A stretch of DNA of 64,000 nucleotides from Bacillota bacterium (GCA_023415825.1 JAEZJF010000017.1:62001-126000), one strand, 5' to 3'; shown: positions 16,676 to 25,321, counted from the stretch's first letter. Numbers and translations: made by a program. The notes: generated from the sequence alone by a model not told the origin.

Positions 16676-18582
16676 TACGCATAGACCCCCTCGCTTGAAG
16701 TAGCAATTTCTTCACGCATAATTTGTTCAATCCTACCTTTAATGGCATCAACATCAGCAGTTTCTCTAATATCACCAAATACAAATTTAACCTGAGGAGC
16801 AAGAGTATTGTTCGCTACTTTTGCAATGTAGTCACGTTCAGCAATGTCACGAAGGTACTGCAGATCTTCATCAGCCATATCGACTTTAACTGCTTCGTTT
16901 GATCTAGTTCCTTGAACTGCTAAAGGATCATCTACCTTTATATTAGCACCCGATATATTTGCACCTGATGTATTAGCGCCTGATATATCTTCACCCGTCA
17001 TATTAAGCATATTTCCGATTTTCCCAGCTATATCTTGGACACCATCAACAGCCAACGATCCTAGCGCTTTCCCAAGGCCATAACCAAAATTGACTGAGTT
17101 CGTGATGTCCATCAACTCATTTTTAGTATACTCTCTGTAGTTCTCAGGTTTATCTCCTAACCAATCATTCATGGTGTTTTTTAGGTTTTGAAGTCCATCG
17201 GCCATTTTAGACCCTAATACATTATCAATAGCCTGTGCAATTGACTGCACAAGGTTAAGTACAGTAGTTGCAAGGTCTACAAAGAGCTTCTTAATACTGT
17301 AAACCGGATCATTAAAGACGTTCGCAAAAAATTCAGAAAAACTAAAAAGGATGTTAGTGAAGGTGAGAAGGATATTATATATGAAAGCAAACAGGCCTCC
17401 AAATATTCCGCCTACAACACCAATCACCTCAATAACCGTATCCCCGAACTTAATTATTGCATAGAGAAGCAAACCTATAACTGCTCCAATGAGCAGGATG
17501 GGCATGTTCGCCATAGCCCAGGCTGCTGCTTGAGCTAATATAGGTGGAACCATCGACCAGAGTTTGCTTATTAACATCGGGATCTGAGTAACACCCCACA
17601 ATAGCAGTGCGGCTCCTATTGCCACAAGAATAGGTTCTATAGTAGGCCAAAAATAAGAAATTAAGCTTATAACTTCTCCTATTGTACTTATTATGATGTT
17701 GAGCGCAAAAGCAATTAGGTTTAAACCATTAGTAAACCCTTCAATGAAAGCGGCTATTTCAGGTAAACTCAAAACGGAGCTTATGCTATCAATTACAGGA
17801 GAAAAAGCTTTTAGTGCCCCATTTTGGATTTCATTCCATACATCTCCAAATGTTTTTGGCATGGTCTCAAATTGAGTATTGATTTCTTTACTCATAGAAA
17901 ACATAGCATTTTTAATGATTTCGGAAGTAATCAAACCATCAGCAGACATCTCTTTTAGTTCACCCTTACTCTTGCCGGTATACAAAGAAATTGCTTCAGC
18001 AACCATTGGTGCGTTTTCCATGATGGATTCAAACTCATTACCCTGAAGTTTTCCAGCAGCCATGATCTGAGTCAATTGCGATAAAGCTGAAGATTGCTCA
18101 GCCTGGTCAGCCCCGCCGGTCTTAATGGATTTCTGAATCAACTCTGTAAATCCTATTAGTTCATCGTTAGAATTGAAGGTACCACCAGCAAGTAAGCCCA
18201 TTTTTGATACAGCAGAAGCCGTATCATTGTAGGTCCCTCTTGATCGCTTTGCTGATGCAAATATTTTTTCCTGAAGTTCTGGTTGCGTTTGACTCCCATC
18301 GTTGATAAGATCAAGTTTCGCTCCTATATTGATGTATTCGTCTGAAATAGCCATGCCTTTTTGAGCTGCCTTTAGTAAATTAGTAGTACTTAAGTACTTC
18401 CCCAATCCAGCACTTGCCTTATTAGCGCTTACCCCGGTTGCTTCAAGTTTTTTATTGAATTTATCGGTAGATCCGCTTGCATTTAGAATTTTATTTACCG
18501 CCTCGGCAGTCTTACGTTTTATTTTATCGATGGTGGTAGAATAACCACCCAAGAATATAGACATTGCCTTTGATAGAGTCAT
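16675..18582 (-). CDS. Tail tape measure protein
   Basis: 635 residues. The N-terminal tape-measure domain (about 85-240) includes YNDTASAVSKMGLLAGGTF and LTQIMAAGKLQGNEFESI. A central block has several strongly hydrophobic helices (about 280-430), typical of the segment that enters the target membrane. Near residue 530 is a short repeat (ISGANTSGANISGANI). The length sets tail length. The start ATG overlaps the stop of the frameshifted chaperone product (TAATG), as expected for the G/GT-tape measure arrangement. Confidence 0.9.
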   Translation of the reverse strand: MTLSKAMSIFLGGYSTTIDKIKRKTAEAVNKILNASGSTDKFNKKLEATGVSANKASAGLGKYLSTTNLLKAAQKGMAISDEYINIGAKLDLINDGSQTQPELQEKIFASAKRSRGTYNDTASAVSKMGLLAGGTFNSNDELIGFTELIQKSIKTGGADQAEQSSALSQLTQIMAAGKLQGNEFESIMENAPMVAEAISLYTGKSKGELKEMSADGLITSEIIKNAMFSMSKEINTQFETMPKTFGDVWNEIQNGALKAFSPVIDSISSVLSLPEIAAFIEGFTNGLNLIAFALNIIISTIGEVISLISYFWPTIEPILVAIGAALLLWGVTQIPMLISKLWSMVPPILAQAAAWAMANMPILLIGAVIGLLLYAIIKFGDTVIEVIGVVGGIFGGLFAFIYNILLTFTNILFSFSEFFANVFNDPVYSIKKLFVDLATTVLNLVQSIAQAIDNVLGSKMADGLQNLKNTMNDWLGDKPENYREYTKNELMDITNSVNFGYGLGKALGSLAVDGVQDIAGKIGNMLNMTGEDISGANTSGANISGANIKVDDPLAVQGTRSNEAVKVDMADEDLQYLRDIAERDYIAKVANNTLAPQVKFVFGDIRETADVDAIKGRIEQIMREEIATSSEGVYA

Positions 18583-19171
18583 TATCTTCTTCTACCACCC
18601 TTCCTTGGTATACTTTTAGGGACACGTCTTTTTTCATCTTCAATCCTTAACTGGATACTGCCATAAACAAAAGCTTTTTCCCTCTCGCTCATAGCATCAA
18701 GAACAGAAGGAAGAATGCGAAGTTTTTGCAATGCAAAGTGTGCAAGATTGAGCTCTGCATCACCTTGCTTTATGAGTTTTTTACTTCTTCGATGTCCTCG
18801 TTAATGTCTGAATCAAGTCCACTCAGTTCTTGTACCACCTGCGAAAGTTCAGCAAATTCACCAACAAGCAACATATTCTTTAATACCTCTGATTCACCAA
18901 GTCCATAGATCTTTTGAAGCTCAGCATCAGCAAGGTTAGGGAATACTACCGCGCTTGCAGTCAAGGCTTGAACATACTCTGTACGATTAAATGTTTCCTG
19001 CCCTTTTTTATCCCTCTTGGTGCACTTTTTAATGAGCTGCTCATTTTCCTTTTGTGTGATAGGCCGGATGATAAAAGGAACCGGCTTTCCATTCTCCATA
19101 AAACGGTTGGAAACAATTACCTCCTTGTTTTCGACCTGAATTGGGTTTAAAAATGCTTTTAAAGAACTCAT
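18582..19171 (-). CDS. Tail assembly chaperone, -1 frameshift product (gpGT-type)
   Basis: Reading the 133-codon gene to the A AAA AAC heptamer (minus strand, plus coordinates 18776-18782) and slipping back one base opens a 64-codon extension, starting LIKQGDAELNLAHFALQKLR and ending in a basic PRKGGRRR tail. It stops at TAA overlapping the tape-measure ATG. The predicted total is 196 residues. The heptamer is in the exact zero frame (gtA AAA AAC) six codons or fewer before the normal stop. Programmed -1 shifting here is conserved across long-tailed phages. The extension has no start of its own and its helical charged sequence resembles GT-type T domains. Confidence 0.85.
18770..19171 (-). 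CDS. Tail assembly chaperone, XkdN-like (gpG-type, unshifted form)
   Basis: 133 residues (MSSLKAFLNPIQVENKEVI to EEVKNS). It matches the XkdN/YqbN family, which binds the tape measure during tail assembly and is absent from the finished particle. It lies between tube and tape-measure genes, the fixed position of the lambda G gene. Its last codons contain a slippery heptamer; see the next entry for the extended product. Confidence 0.87.
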   Translation of the reverse strand: MSSLKAFLNPIQVENKEVIVSNRFMENGKPVPFIIRPITQKENEQLIKKCTKRDKKGQETFNRTEYVQALTASAVVFPNLADAELQKIYGLGESEVLKNMLLVGEFAELSQVVQELSGLDSDINEDIEEVKNS

Positions 19172-19214
19172 ATAATTTTCCTCCTAAAAAAGGAGTAGGT
19201 TTTTTACCTACTCC

Positions 19215-19691
19215 CTATCTGTAATTCTCCGGTAAATCGAAATAACTTAGACCCTCAATATCATCAAAAGTAAAGTCAGTATCGACAGTAATAGGATCAT
19301 CCGAGCCGTCATCCAGTGAAGCAACAGGGATAGTATTCAAAATTACATTCAAAAGGACCACGTCCTGCTTTCCAACTGTAGATGCCGGATCTTCATTCAT
19401 AACCTGTAGCTTGATACCTGACCTGTTTCCTGTTTTGAGATACTCAAGTGCCTGTTTGAGGACAGCACTATTCATAAAGTACATGGTAAGAGATCCAGTA
19501 CCCTCAGCGCCAACCACCTTGTGCTGTGTCATCCTGCGACCCATCATACGCTTAGCAGCGACTACCAAATCCAACTGTGCTTTTATACTTGAGACCTCAA
19601 ACAATTCCCTATTTACGCCGTTAATCGTAATAAATGCTTTACCCTCATGCCCGGAAATTGTATCGGCTAATCTTGTATAATTATCTGACAT
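19215..19691 (-). CDS. Tail tube protein, XkdM-like
   Basis: 158 residues. It matches XkdM (DUF2001), the inner tube of PBSX-type tails: GHEGKAFITINGVNRELFEV at the start, a VVAAKRMMGRRMTQHK helix, GTGSLTMYFM strand and an acidic C-terminus with DTDFTFDDIEGL. It lies directly after the sheath gene, the standard order. Confidence 0.9.
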   Translation of the reverse strand: MSDNYTRLADTISGHEGKAFITINGVNRELFEVSSIKAQLDLVVAAKRMMGRRMTQHKVVGAEGTGSLTMYFMNSAVLKQALEYLKTGNRSGIKLQVMNEDPASTVGKQDVVLLNVILNTIPVASLDDGSDDPITVDTDFTFDDIEGLSYFDLPENYR

Positions 19692-19710
19692 AGTATTTTA
19701 GCCCTCCTTT

Positions 19711-20760
19711 CTATGATAATGCGACAGTGATGTAAATCTTTTCAACACTGTCCACAGGCTGTATGTAACAATCAACCACTACTGCATCAGATGCCGTTCC
19801 CTTTGTTATAACCACATCCTCGGCAGCAAAATTCTGTATGGCAGCAAGCCTCTGGAGCTCTCCAAAGTATTCAATCATGGTCGCTCTGAGTAAGGACCTA
19901 CCATCCGCATTGTTATTTATCTTTCCGACATAGTTACTCTCGAAAATCTTAACAATGTCATTATTGATGCTATCAATGGTGCGAATCACACGATTCTTTT
20001 TAAGCTGCGCACCTTTATCAACGGTCGTCGTAGTCAGGGAGTTGATGTCATATACAACTGTGACGTTTTGTGCAGAGTCAACTTTAAAGATGAACTCGCC
20101 ACCAGTGATTGCGGCTTCCATCTCTGTTTTTGTCATTCTAGGTACAACGTCAACCGCACTAACATATTTTCTGCCGGTATTAGATTGATTAACATTTGCA
20201 CCTGCCGTAACTCCTCCCACCCAGGCTGTAGCTTGTGCAGCTGTAAGAGTCGTACCATCAGACAGTTCTACACCCTGAGTAACATTAATAATTGCTTCAC
20301 TGTCAGCTACTTCATTAGCAAGCACTCCCTGTACTTTAACACCTTCGTCATGTCGCATTGCATTGATCCATGATGCAATCGTAGGTTTAATAGCATCATA
20401 GGTTACGCCATCATAGGGGTAAACTAAAACATCAAATTCTATGGTCTTAAGAGCTGCTAATGCTGTTTCAATATCGGCGGCCACGTGTGCAGCCGTACCC
20501 AAATTGTAAATGATTACAGTCCGAGCTCCCTTCAAAGCCTCGTTAACAAGTAACTTGTCAGCTGCGGTAACACCCTCGGGGTATTGGCTTGTGTCTGTTG
20601 CTGTTATCATGTACATTTTCCCCGCTGCGCCTACGCTCATTTCCTGCAATAATACAACTGTACCCCTATCACCTGGGGTAATAGAGAGTGGGGCATTAGT
20701 TAGAAAATTAATATAGGCACCAGGGATAATTTTATTCTGACTGATCCATGTTCCTGGCAT
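19711..20760 (-). CDS. Contractile tail sheath protein, XkdK-like
   Basis: 349 residues, close to the compact sheaths of clostridial phages and diffocin-type particles. Visible are PGAYINFLTNAP at the N-terminus, GDRGTVVLLQEMSVGA, the conserved DVVPRMTKTEMEAAI region and a C-terminal ADGRSLLRATMIEYFGELQ helix followed by a handshake strand (VDCYIQPVDSVEKIYITVALS). It surrounds the tube and contracts to drive it into the target. The gene is intact. Confidence 0.92.
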   Translation of the reverse strand: MPGTWISQNKIIPGAYINFLTNAPLSITPGDRGTVVLLQEMSVGAAGKMYMITATDTSQYPEGVTAADKLLVNEALKGARTVIIYNLGTAAHVAADIETALAALKTIEFDVLVYPYDGVTYDAIKPTIASWINAMRHDEGVKVQGVLANEVADSEAIINVTQGVELSDGTTLTAAQATAWVGGVTAGANVNQSNTGRKYVSAVDVVPRMTKTEMEAAITGGEFIFKVDSAQNVTVVYDINSLTTTTVDKGAQLKKNRVIRTIDSINNDIVKIFESNYVGKINNNADGRSLLRATMIEYFGELQRLAAIQNFAAEDVVITKGTASDAVVVDCYIQPVDSVEKIYITVALS

Positions 20761-20777
20761 ATTCTCACCTTTCTTCT

Positions 20778-21188
20778 TTAAATATTTGTATTAGTTTCTT
20801 GCTGCTGCATAAGAATAGCGTTTTCAGTCTTAATTTCCGATACTCTTATAGCAAAGGTAATGTGCAGTATGTTATCTGTAATCCGGGTTTTTAAATTATG
20901 AACTCTGTAGGTTTCTATCAGGTCAAAAGCCCTCGACAGATCAATCATGACCTTTTGACAGTCAGCTCTAAGTTCTGTTACTTCAGAGTTTGAGAAGTAG
21001 GTAACATCGAATGTCATCAAGCTTTTATACTTGCTATTTAACCTTTTACTGTAATCTTGCTCTAGAAGTTGAATAAGAAAAGAAGGTCTATTATAGTTTT
21101 GAGGGATCTCTTCATCATATACAGTGTATCCTGCCGGATACACATCCAACAGCTTATTGGCAATTGCTTGCTTTACGCTATTTATCAT
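20778..21188 (-). CDS. Tail terminator/completion-like phage protein (XkdJ/YqbJ position, DUF6838-like)
   Basis: 136 residues (MINSVKQAIANKLLDVYP...). It occupies the slot just before the sheath gene, and its strand-helix pattern (FLIQLLEQDYSKRLNSKYK; LMTFDVTYFSN; THNLKTRI-type strand near the end) fits the small tail-terminator proteins there. Its start overlaps the stop of the mini-ORF at 21178-21276, so translation is still coupled across the deletion scar. The family name is from memory and moderate in certainty. Confidence 0.7.
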   Translation of the reverse strand: MINSVKQAIANKLLDVYPAGYTVYDEEIPQNYNRPSFLIQLLEQDYSKRLNSKYKSLMTFDVTYFSNSEVTELRADCQKVMIDLSRAFDLIETYRVHNLKTRITDNILHITFAIRVSEIKTENAILMQQQETNTNI

Positions 21189-21276
21189 GTTCTCTGTTCA
21201 CCCTTTCAACCTCTTTTTTGATTACATAAAGATTAAATACTGCTGGTATTATTACATCTGCTATTCTTGTTGGCAT
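21178..21276 (-). pseudogene. Capsid N-terminus fused to the end of a head-completion gene (deletion scar)
   Basis: A 32-codon frame starting at the ATG at 21276 with AGAGGT upstream. Its first 19 residues (MPTRIADVIIPAVFNLYVI) look like the N-terminus of the major capsid proteins of Firmicute phages, which commonly begin with a TxIADVIVPEVFNPYVI-type sequence. The rest (KKEVERVNREHDK) looks like the C-terminus of the connector-type gene that normally precedes the tail-terminator gene, and its stop overlaps the next start at 21188. An in-frame internal deletion that removed the capsid body and connector genes explains this. Confidence 0.65.
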
Positions 21277-21316
21277 AATAAATTACCTCTTCTTTCTTTA
21301 TAATTTTGATTGATAG

Positions 21317-21927
21317 CTACACACTTGCTTTTAACTGTGCTACAAGTTCAGGATTCTCTTTAAGAATCTTCCCCTACTCGATTAGATTGAGATGTTCTCT
21401 ACTCCAAGGATTCTTCGTACCGAAGGAGCGCCTCCTTTGGGGTCTCTTCCTGCTATAGGTAGGGTAAATAGATCCTTGTATTGCTCCTTGAGCGATGTAA
21501 GCTGTTCGTCAATACCTGAAACAGTTCCATCATCTGCAACCGATAATTTTGCTTTATCAAATTTGTTCATCAGGAGTTCAGGGTATTTAGTATTAGTTAG
21601 CTTAGCCTGGATTGCATAGTTAATGGCCATATCTTTTAACTTTGCCTCATAGGTTTCTTTTATGGTTTTATTGACTTCCTGAAGGTCTTTGATAGTTTTT
21701 TCAAGATCATCGCTGCCTTTTAATTTGTCCTGAAGATCCTTGAGTTGTTTATCTCGGTTCTTTATCTGCTGTTCCAGGTCTTTCTTGGTACCATTAAGTA
21801 CGTTAAAATCACTCTTTGGTACCGCATTTTTGGGAAATTCTGTTTTAATCGCGGCTACTAGTCCGTCAATATCAAGAACCCCGTCTTGTATTGTTGCCTT
21901 TTCAAGCAAGGCTTTCAACCAATTCAT
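21317..21927 (-). pseudogene. Phage capsid scaffold (GP20-like), frameshifted with nonsense codon
   Basis: The open part, 21382-21927 (181 residues), has the long coiled coil of minor structural GP20/scaffold proteins (DLEQQIKNRDKQLKDLQDKL). It ends abnormally as SVRRILGVENISI. One base out of frame the sequence continues with TKNPWSREHLNLIE, a TAG, then GKILKENPELVAQLKASV and a stop at 21317. That hidden frame has the conserved scaffold ending (NPW...FNLTxQGxxLKENPELAxxL). So a one-base deletion near 21420 and a CAG/CAA-to-TAG change have removed the capsid-interacting C-terminus. Confidence 0.75.
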
Positions 21928-22027
21928 AATTAACTTCCTCCATAGATTTTTATTCCCGCTCTCCGGGTATTGGGATATAGCCGTTTTATTCTCTCGGCAT
22001 GAGTGCTAATTTTAGGCAATAAAATAA

Positions 22028-22048
22028 GGCATATCGCTATGCCGAACT
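22028..22048 (-). terminator. Small hairpin with T-rich tail between portal and scaffold
   Basis: GGCATA and TATGCC (22028-22043) pair around a 4-nt loop; on the minus strand they are followed through 22015 by TTATTTTATTG. A weak terminator or processing site in the gap between truncated portal and scaffold remnant. Minus-strand codons at about 22090-22160 (TKTEELVRGLHQVLRNNF) may be a fragment of another lost head gene. Confidence 0.35.
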
Positions 22049-22165
22049 TTTGATATTTTTATAAGAGACTTAGCATTTTGTAGAGAGGAGAACAATCAAG
22101 ACTGTAATAAAATGTCGAAATTATTCCGTAAAACTTGATGCAGGCCTCTCACAAGTTCTTCTGTT

Positions 22166-23407
22166 TTAGTTCATCTCATATTCGTTTATAGCTATATCCC
22201 GATTGAACACAATAGTAATCTCCTTATTGGAGATGGTTTGCTTTGTGAGTTTAAGATAAAGGTTAACAAAATAGATCAACTGTTCAAATCCCCACTTAAA
22301 CCATTCTTCCAGCGCATTACATTTGAGGTCAAGACCTGAATACATAAACTTCAGCCTAATGCCACTAGCGCTATTCCCAAGATTGTCAGAGCTCTTATCA
22401 ACGCCTTGGCCAAAGCTATAAATATCTTTTTTTAGAGTGCTGTAATGCTCTTTGGCAGCCTCAATGTTAATTGCAGCTTCTACCTTTTTCAGCTCTGCGC
22501 CTTCATCGGAATCAAGCGTAACAGCCCTATAATATGCTAAGTCGCGCAAGAACTCACCAAGATTTTTCTCACCATAGCCTCTAATGTTTTTAACATCTTC
22601 CAACGAGTTAGCAACATCGGAGCGGGTCAAGTCATAGTTATCAACTAGAGTCTTTACAAACTGTAAATCCGGGAGCTCATCGTCATTATTCTTAAAGGGA
22701 ATAAAGGGTACTCTCCCCCAGTTGTCAGGCGCATTGCCTACTTTAAAATGTCCATCATAGTTGTTTTCTTCATCCAGATACATTTCTGAGTTCAGGATCA
22801 CTTCATCATTTTGGAAGACATAATACTCCACATTCTCTGGTGTCCAGAACTCTATTTTTGTAACATATTTCTTTGTCTTTCCTTCATATGCCTCAACATC
22901 ATAATACCTGATAAATGCCTGCAGCTCTTCGTGATCATCATCTATCCATAGAGGAATAGCTTGCTCGGTAGGTATCTTAATTGTCCTAAATTGGCCTTTT
23001 GAATCTATGTATACGTGAAGCCAGGACAAACCTTTATTACTAGACTCTGTTCCAAGCTGGGAAATCTTCTTTTGAAATCTCTTTCCCAGCGTTTTTTTAA
23101 CAGCATCCAGATATTTGCCATCAGCACATGTGAGGACGTACGGCTTAACAAGAAGATAATTAACCTTATCGTCAATAAGCGAATGCATGAACCCATGGGA
23201 GAGCTTATTATTGTTCTTTGTTTCATCCTCGACCGACTCTTGGTTCTCGTAGCGGATCATCTTTTGATTGAGAATATCGTTTTCTACCCTATAATAGCTT
23301 TCACCTTTTAGCATAAGCCTGCGCTCAGGAGATGTATTAAAATCATCGATGTAAGACTTAATTAACTCTTCCTTAGTCAGTATATTTACGCTGTTGTTAA
23401 ATGCCAT
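22166..23407 (-). CDS. Phage portal protein (SPP1 gp6-like), C-terminally truncated
   Basis: 413 residues. Portal family features include LSHGFMHSLIDDKVNYLL, the wing region with a YFV-type strand set, GRVPFIPFKNND, and KTLVDNYDLTRSDVANSLEDVKNIRGYGEKN. It ends at NRDIAINEYEMN. Family members go on with a conserved segment (INExExI...S.G.IS..T...HPWV) and reach about 450-500 residues, so the last 40-60 residues appear lost. Portal forms the head-to-tail vertex; it has no role in a headless particle. Start ATG 23407 with AGGTGAG upstream. Confidence 0.82.
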   Translation of the reverse strand: MAFNNSVNILTKEELIKSYIDDFNTSPERRLMLKGESYYRVENDILNQKMIRYENQESVEDETKNNNKLSHGFMHSLIDDKVNYLLVKPYVLTCADGKYLDAVKKTLGKRFQKKISQLGTESSNKGLSWLHVYIDSKGQFRTIKIPTEQAIPLWIDDDHEELQAFIRYYDVEAYEGKTKKYVTKIEFWTPENVEYYVFQNDEVILNSEMYLDEENNYDGHFKVGNAPDNWGRVPFIPFKNNDDELPDLQFVKTLVDNYDLTRSDVANSLEDVKNIRGYGEKNLGEFLRDLAYYRAVTLDSDEGAELKKVEAAINIEAAKEHYSTLKKDIYSFGQGVDKSSDNLGNSASGIRLKFMYSGLDLKCNALEEWFKWGFEQLIYFVNLYLKLTKQTISNKEITIVFNRDIAINEYEMN

Positions 23408-23411
23408 AATC

Positions 23412-24290
23412 TCACCTCATTATCTTAATACCACTGTCTTTAATTAAAACGCTAATCATAAAGTACCTATCGCTGTCCGTATAGTGGTCATTCTGCTTAG
23501 CCAGCTTGTACTCTCCACACTCGGCGTCACCGGTTAGTGTGATCCGGCTTCGCTAGACGCACCGACCATTTAAAAAAGCACCTGCATTACAGCAAGTGCT
23601 TCATTCTGAAAAATAGGAACGAGTCTCAAGTCTCGACCCACTAAACAAAAAGAGCCCGAGCAACCTGCCCGAACTCAAATTTCCATACTATTATTATACA
23701 TCATTCCTTGCCAAATTTCTTCCGCATTTTTTCCATACTCATGCGACACCTAATCCTAATATCATTTTTGCAACTTTCCTTATATGAGGATGCATTTGAT
23801 GGATTATCGATGGAAAAGGTTAAGTTGATATCAATGGATGCGATAGCTAATTTTAGCGGTGTGCGAATAGAGACTCTTAAAGTAGTTGATCATGATAATG
23901 AGTCGATTAATACATATGAAAAACTAAATTAACAAAATACCGCTCCATAGGATGATAAAAGCAAGCAATCGTAGATACAATATTGGAAATCAATTCTTTT
24001 TCAGTAAGTTTGCTGCTTGTGCATCAAATTCCCGTTCAGAAGTCGTCAGCATAAATCCTCTTGGCATCAAGCCTTTAGGATCTAAACCTACCCTTTCATA
24101 TTCATTTTTTTCCTGATCCAACTCGTCGGTTTTATATATAGAAAAAGCACCGGCATTACTGCAAGCGCTTCATCCTTATCCGGCGACATATCCCGCACCA
24201 CAGTGTAATTATCCACAGAGGACATCAAACAAAGGTATACTCCGCCAGCAAGGCACCTCGAGTATCAGTCTATAATAAGACCCCACCCGT
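23412..24290. pseudogene. Gene-remnant region upstream of portal (terminase and other phage genes lost)
   Basis: About 1 kb holds no intact gene. Three remnants can be read. Minus strand 23412-23546 ends a protein in DHYTDSDRYFMISVLIKD...IMR, stopping 5 bp before the portal start, where the terminase large-subunit gene normally ends. Minus strand 23990-24140 ends in GLMPRGFMLTTSEREFDAQ...LKKN. Plus strand about 23811-23932 reads EKVKLISMDAIANFSGVRIE. None has a full gene. The identity of the first as terminase is inferred from position. This region also holds one copy of a 127-bp direct repeat. Confidence 0.6.
23645..23771. repeat. 127-bp direct repeat, copy 1
   Basis: Matches 24342-24468 with only about four differences over 127 bp. 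It starts ACAAAAAGAGCCCGAGC and ends ATCATTTTTGC. On the minus strand it encodes an orphan copy of the RKVAKMILGLGVA ending of the gene 24436-24870, so it derives from a second copy of that gene. Upstream, GCACCTGCATTACAGCAAGTGC (23578-23599) also has a diverged match near 24150. Confidence 0.9.
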
Positions 24291-24341
24291 TGACGCAATC
24301 GAAGATTGCGAACGGGTCCCGGGAACCTTGTTGTATTTACA

Positions 24342-24468
24342 ACAAAAAGAGCCCGAGCAACCTGCCCGAACTCAAATTTCCATACTATTATTATACATCA
24401 TTTCTTGCCAGATTTCTTCCGCGTTTTTTCCATACTCATGCGACTCCTAATCCTAATATCATTTTTGC
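24342..24468. repeat. 127-bp direct repeat, copy 2
   Basis: Near-identical to 23645-23771; see copy 1. This copy includes the true 3' end of the late-activator-like gene 24436-24870. A hairpin (ACCCGTT...AACGGGT with GCAATC/GATTGC inside, about 24287-24319) lies just to its left. Confidence 0.9.
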
Positions 24469-24870
24469 GACCTTTCTTGTTACACTGTTCTTCATAACAT
24501 ACATCTTGGTTTTCTCGTAGTTGAATTCCTCCATGGCTCTGTCCATTGCCTTTTTGCCACCTTTGATATACAGTATCTCAATGAGCTTCCTTTCATCGTC
24601 CTCAAGCTTTTTGAGGACGTTTTCAACCTGTTGGATGCGCCGCTGTGATATGGTCAGCCTTTGGGTTAACTCCTTACGCTTGGCAATGTTATTACACAGT
24701 TTATCGTCAGGCTCCCAATTGCCGCCCCTGGGCATATCGGTTATCTTTTGGGCACCTAACATATCACTTTCTGCTTTAAGGGCAAATAACTCCTCTTTAA
24801 TGTTATCTACTGCTGTATAGAGTTGGTCATATTCTTCCAATCTTTCTATGGCTTCTTGTATATAGTTCAT
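24436..24870 (-). CDS. Phage late-transcription activator-like protein (RinA/ArpU type)
   Basis: 144 residues. The N-terminal two thirds form a coiled coil (YIQEAIERLEEYDQLYTAVD; LTQRLTISQRRIQQVENVLKKL). The C-terminus is a sigma-70 region 4-like helix-turn-helix (DDERKLIEILYIKGGKKAMDRAMEE...TKMYVMKNSVTRKVAKMI). The pattern matches RinA/ArpU/DUF1492-type regulators that switch on packaging and late genes in Gram-positive phages and lie just before terminase. It is transcribed towards the structural genes. Start ATG 24870. Confidence 0.7.
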   Translation of the reverse strand: MNYIQEAIERLEEYDQLYTAVDNIKEELFALKAESDMLGAQKITDMPRGGNWEPDDKLCNNIAKRKELTQRLTISQRRIQQVENVLKKLEDDERKLIEILYIKGGKKAMDRAMEEFNYEKTKMYVMKNSVTRKVAKMILGLGVA

Positions 24871-24987
24871 GGCTTTCCCCTTTCATTCCGTTAATATCCA
24901 GACCACACTGAACGATTACGCGATTTATTGCCATTGTTCAGACAGCACTTTTTATGCCGTCCTCGCCTATATTGCTGTCAAATCCTA

Positions 24988-25179
24988 TCAAGATGTAATC
25001 GGCATCAGCTTGCTGGGCTCAAAGCATTCCCGAAAGCAGCCGCCCTTTCCCTGAAATTCAAGGGTTACAAAGTAGCCTTTGGGATGCCTGTACACCTCTC
25101 TTCCCCGATAGATACAGGTGCCGGTTGCTTTTTCGTGAAATGCATCATAAGGAACATAGACCACGTTCCATTCAATCAT
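24988..25179 (-). CDS. Small phage protein, 63 residues, unknown function
   Basis: Starts MIEWNVVYVPYDAFHEKATG and ends FRECFEPSKLMPITS; GGGAGAG lies upstream of the ATG. It is the first gene downstream of the leftward promoter at 25437-25465, in the early-gene position. I do not recognise a family. It could be a control protein or a remnant early gene. Confidence 0.5.
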   Translation of the reverse strand: MIEWNVVYVPYDAFHEKATGTCIYRGREVYRHPKGYFVTLEFQGKGGCFRECFEPSKLMPITS

Positions 25180-25321
25180 AACTGTACACTCTCCCTTCTG
25201 TATCTGCTTGTCTCCCTGTTAGTCCATAACTGCTTTTATCAGTCCTTCCCTCGGATGGTTGGCAACGGTGTATACCCGCTTATAGCACCGGATTGACGCC
25301 TATTATTTTTCATTAAGCGTA

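Noticed and set aside
24287..24319. Hairpin ACCCGTT...AACGGGT as a possible terminator or riboswitch
   Set aside because: No T-run and no known riboswitch core; it lies in a degraded region, so no function is claimed.
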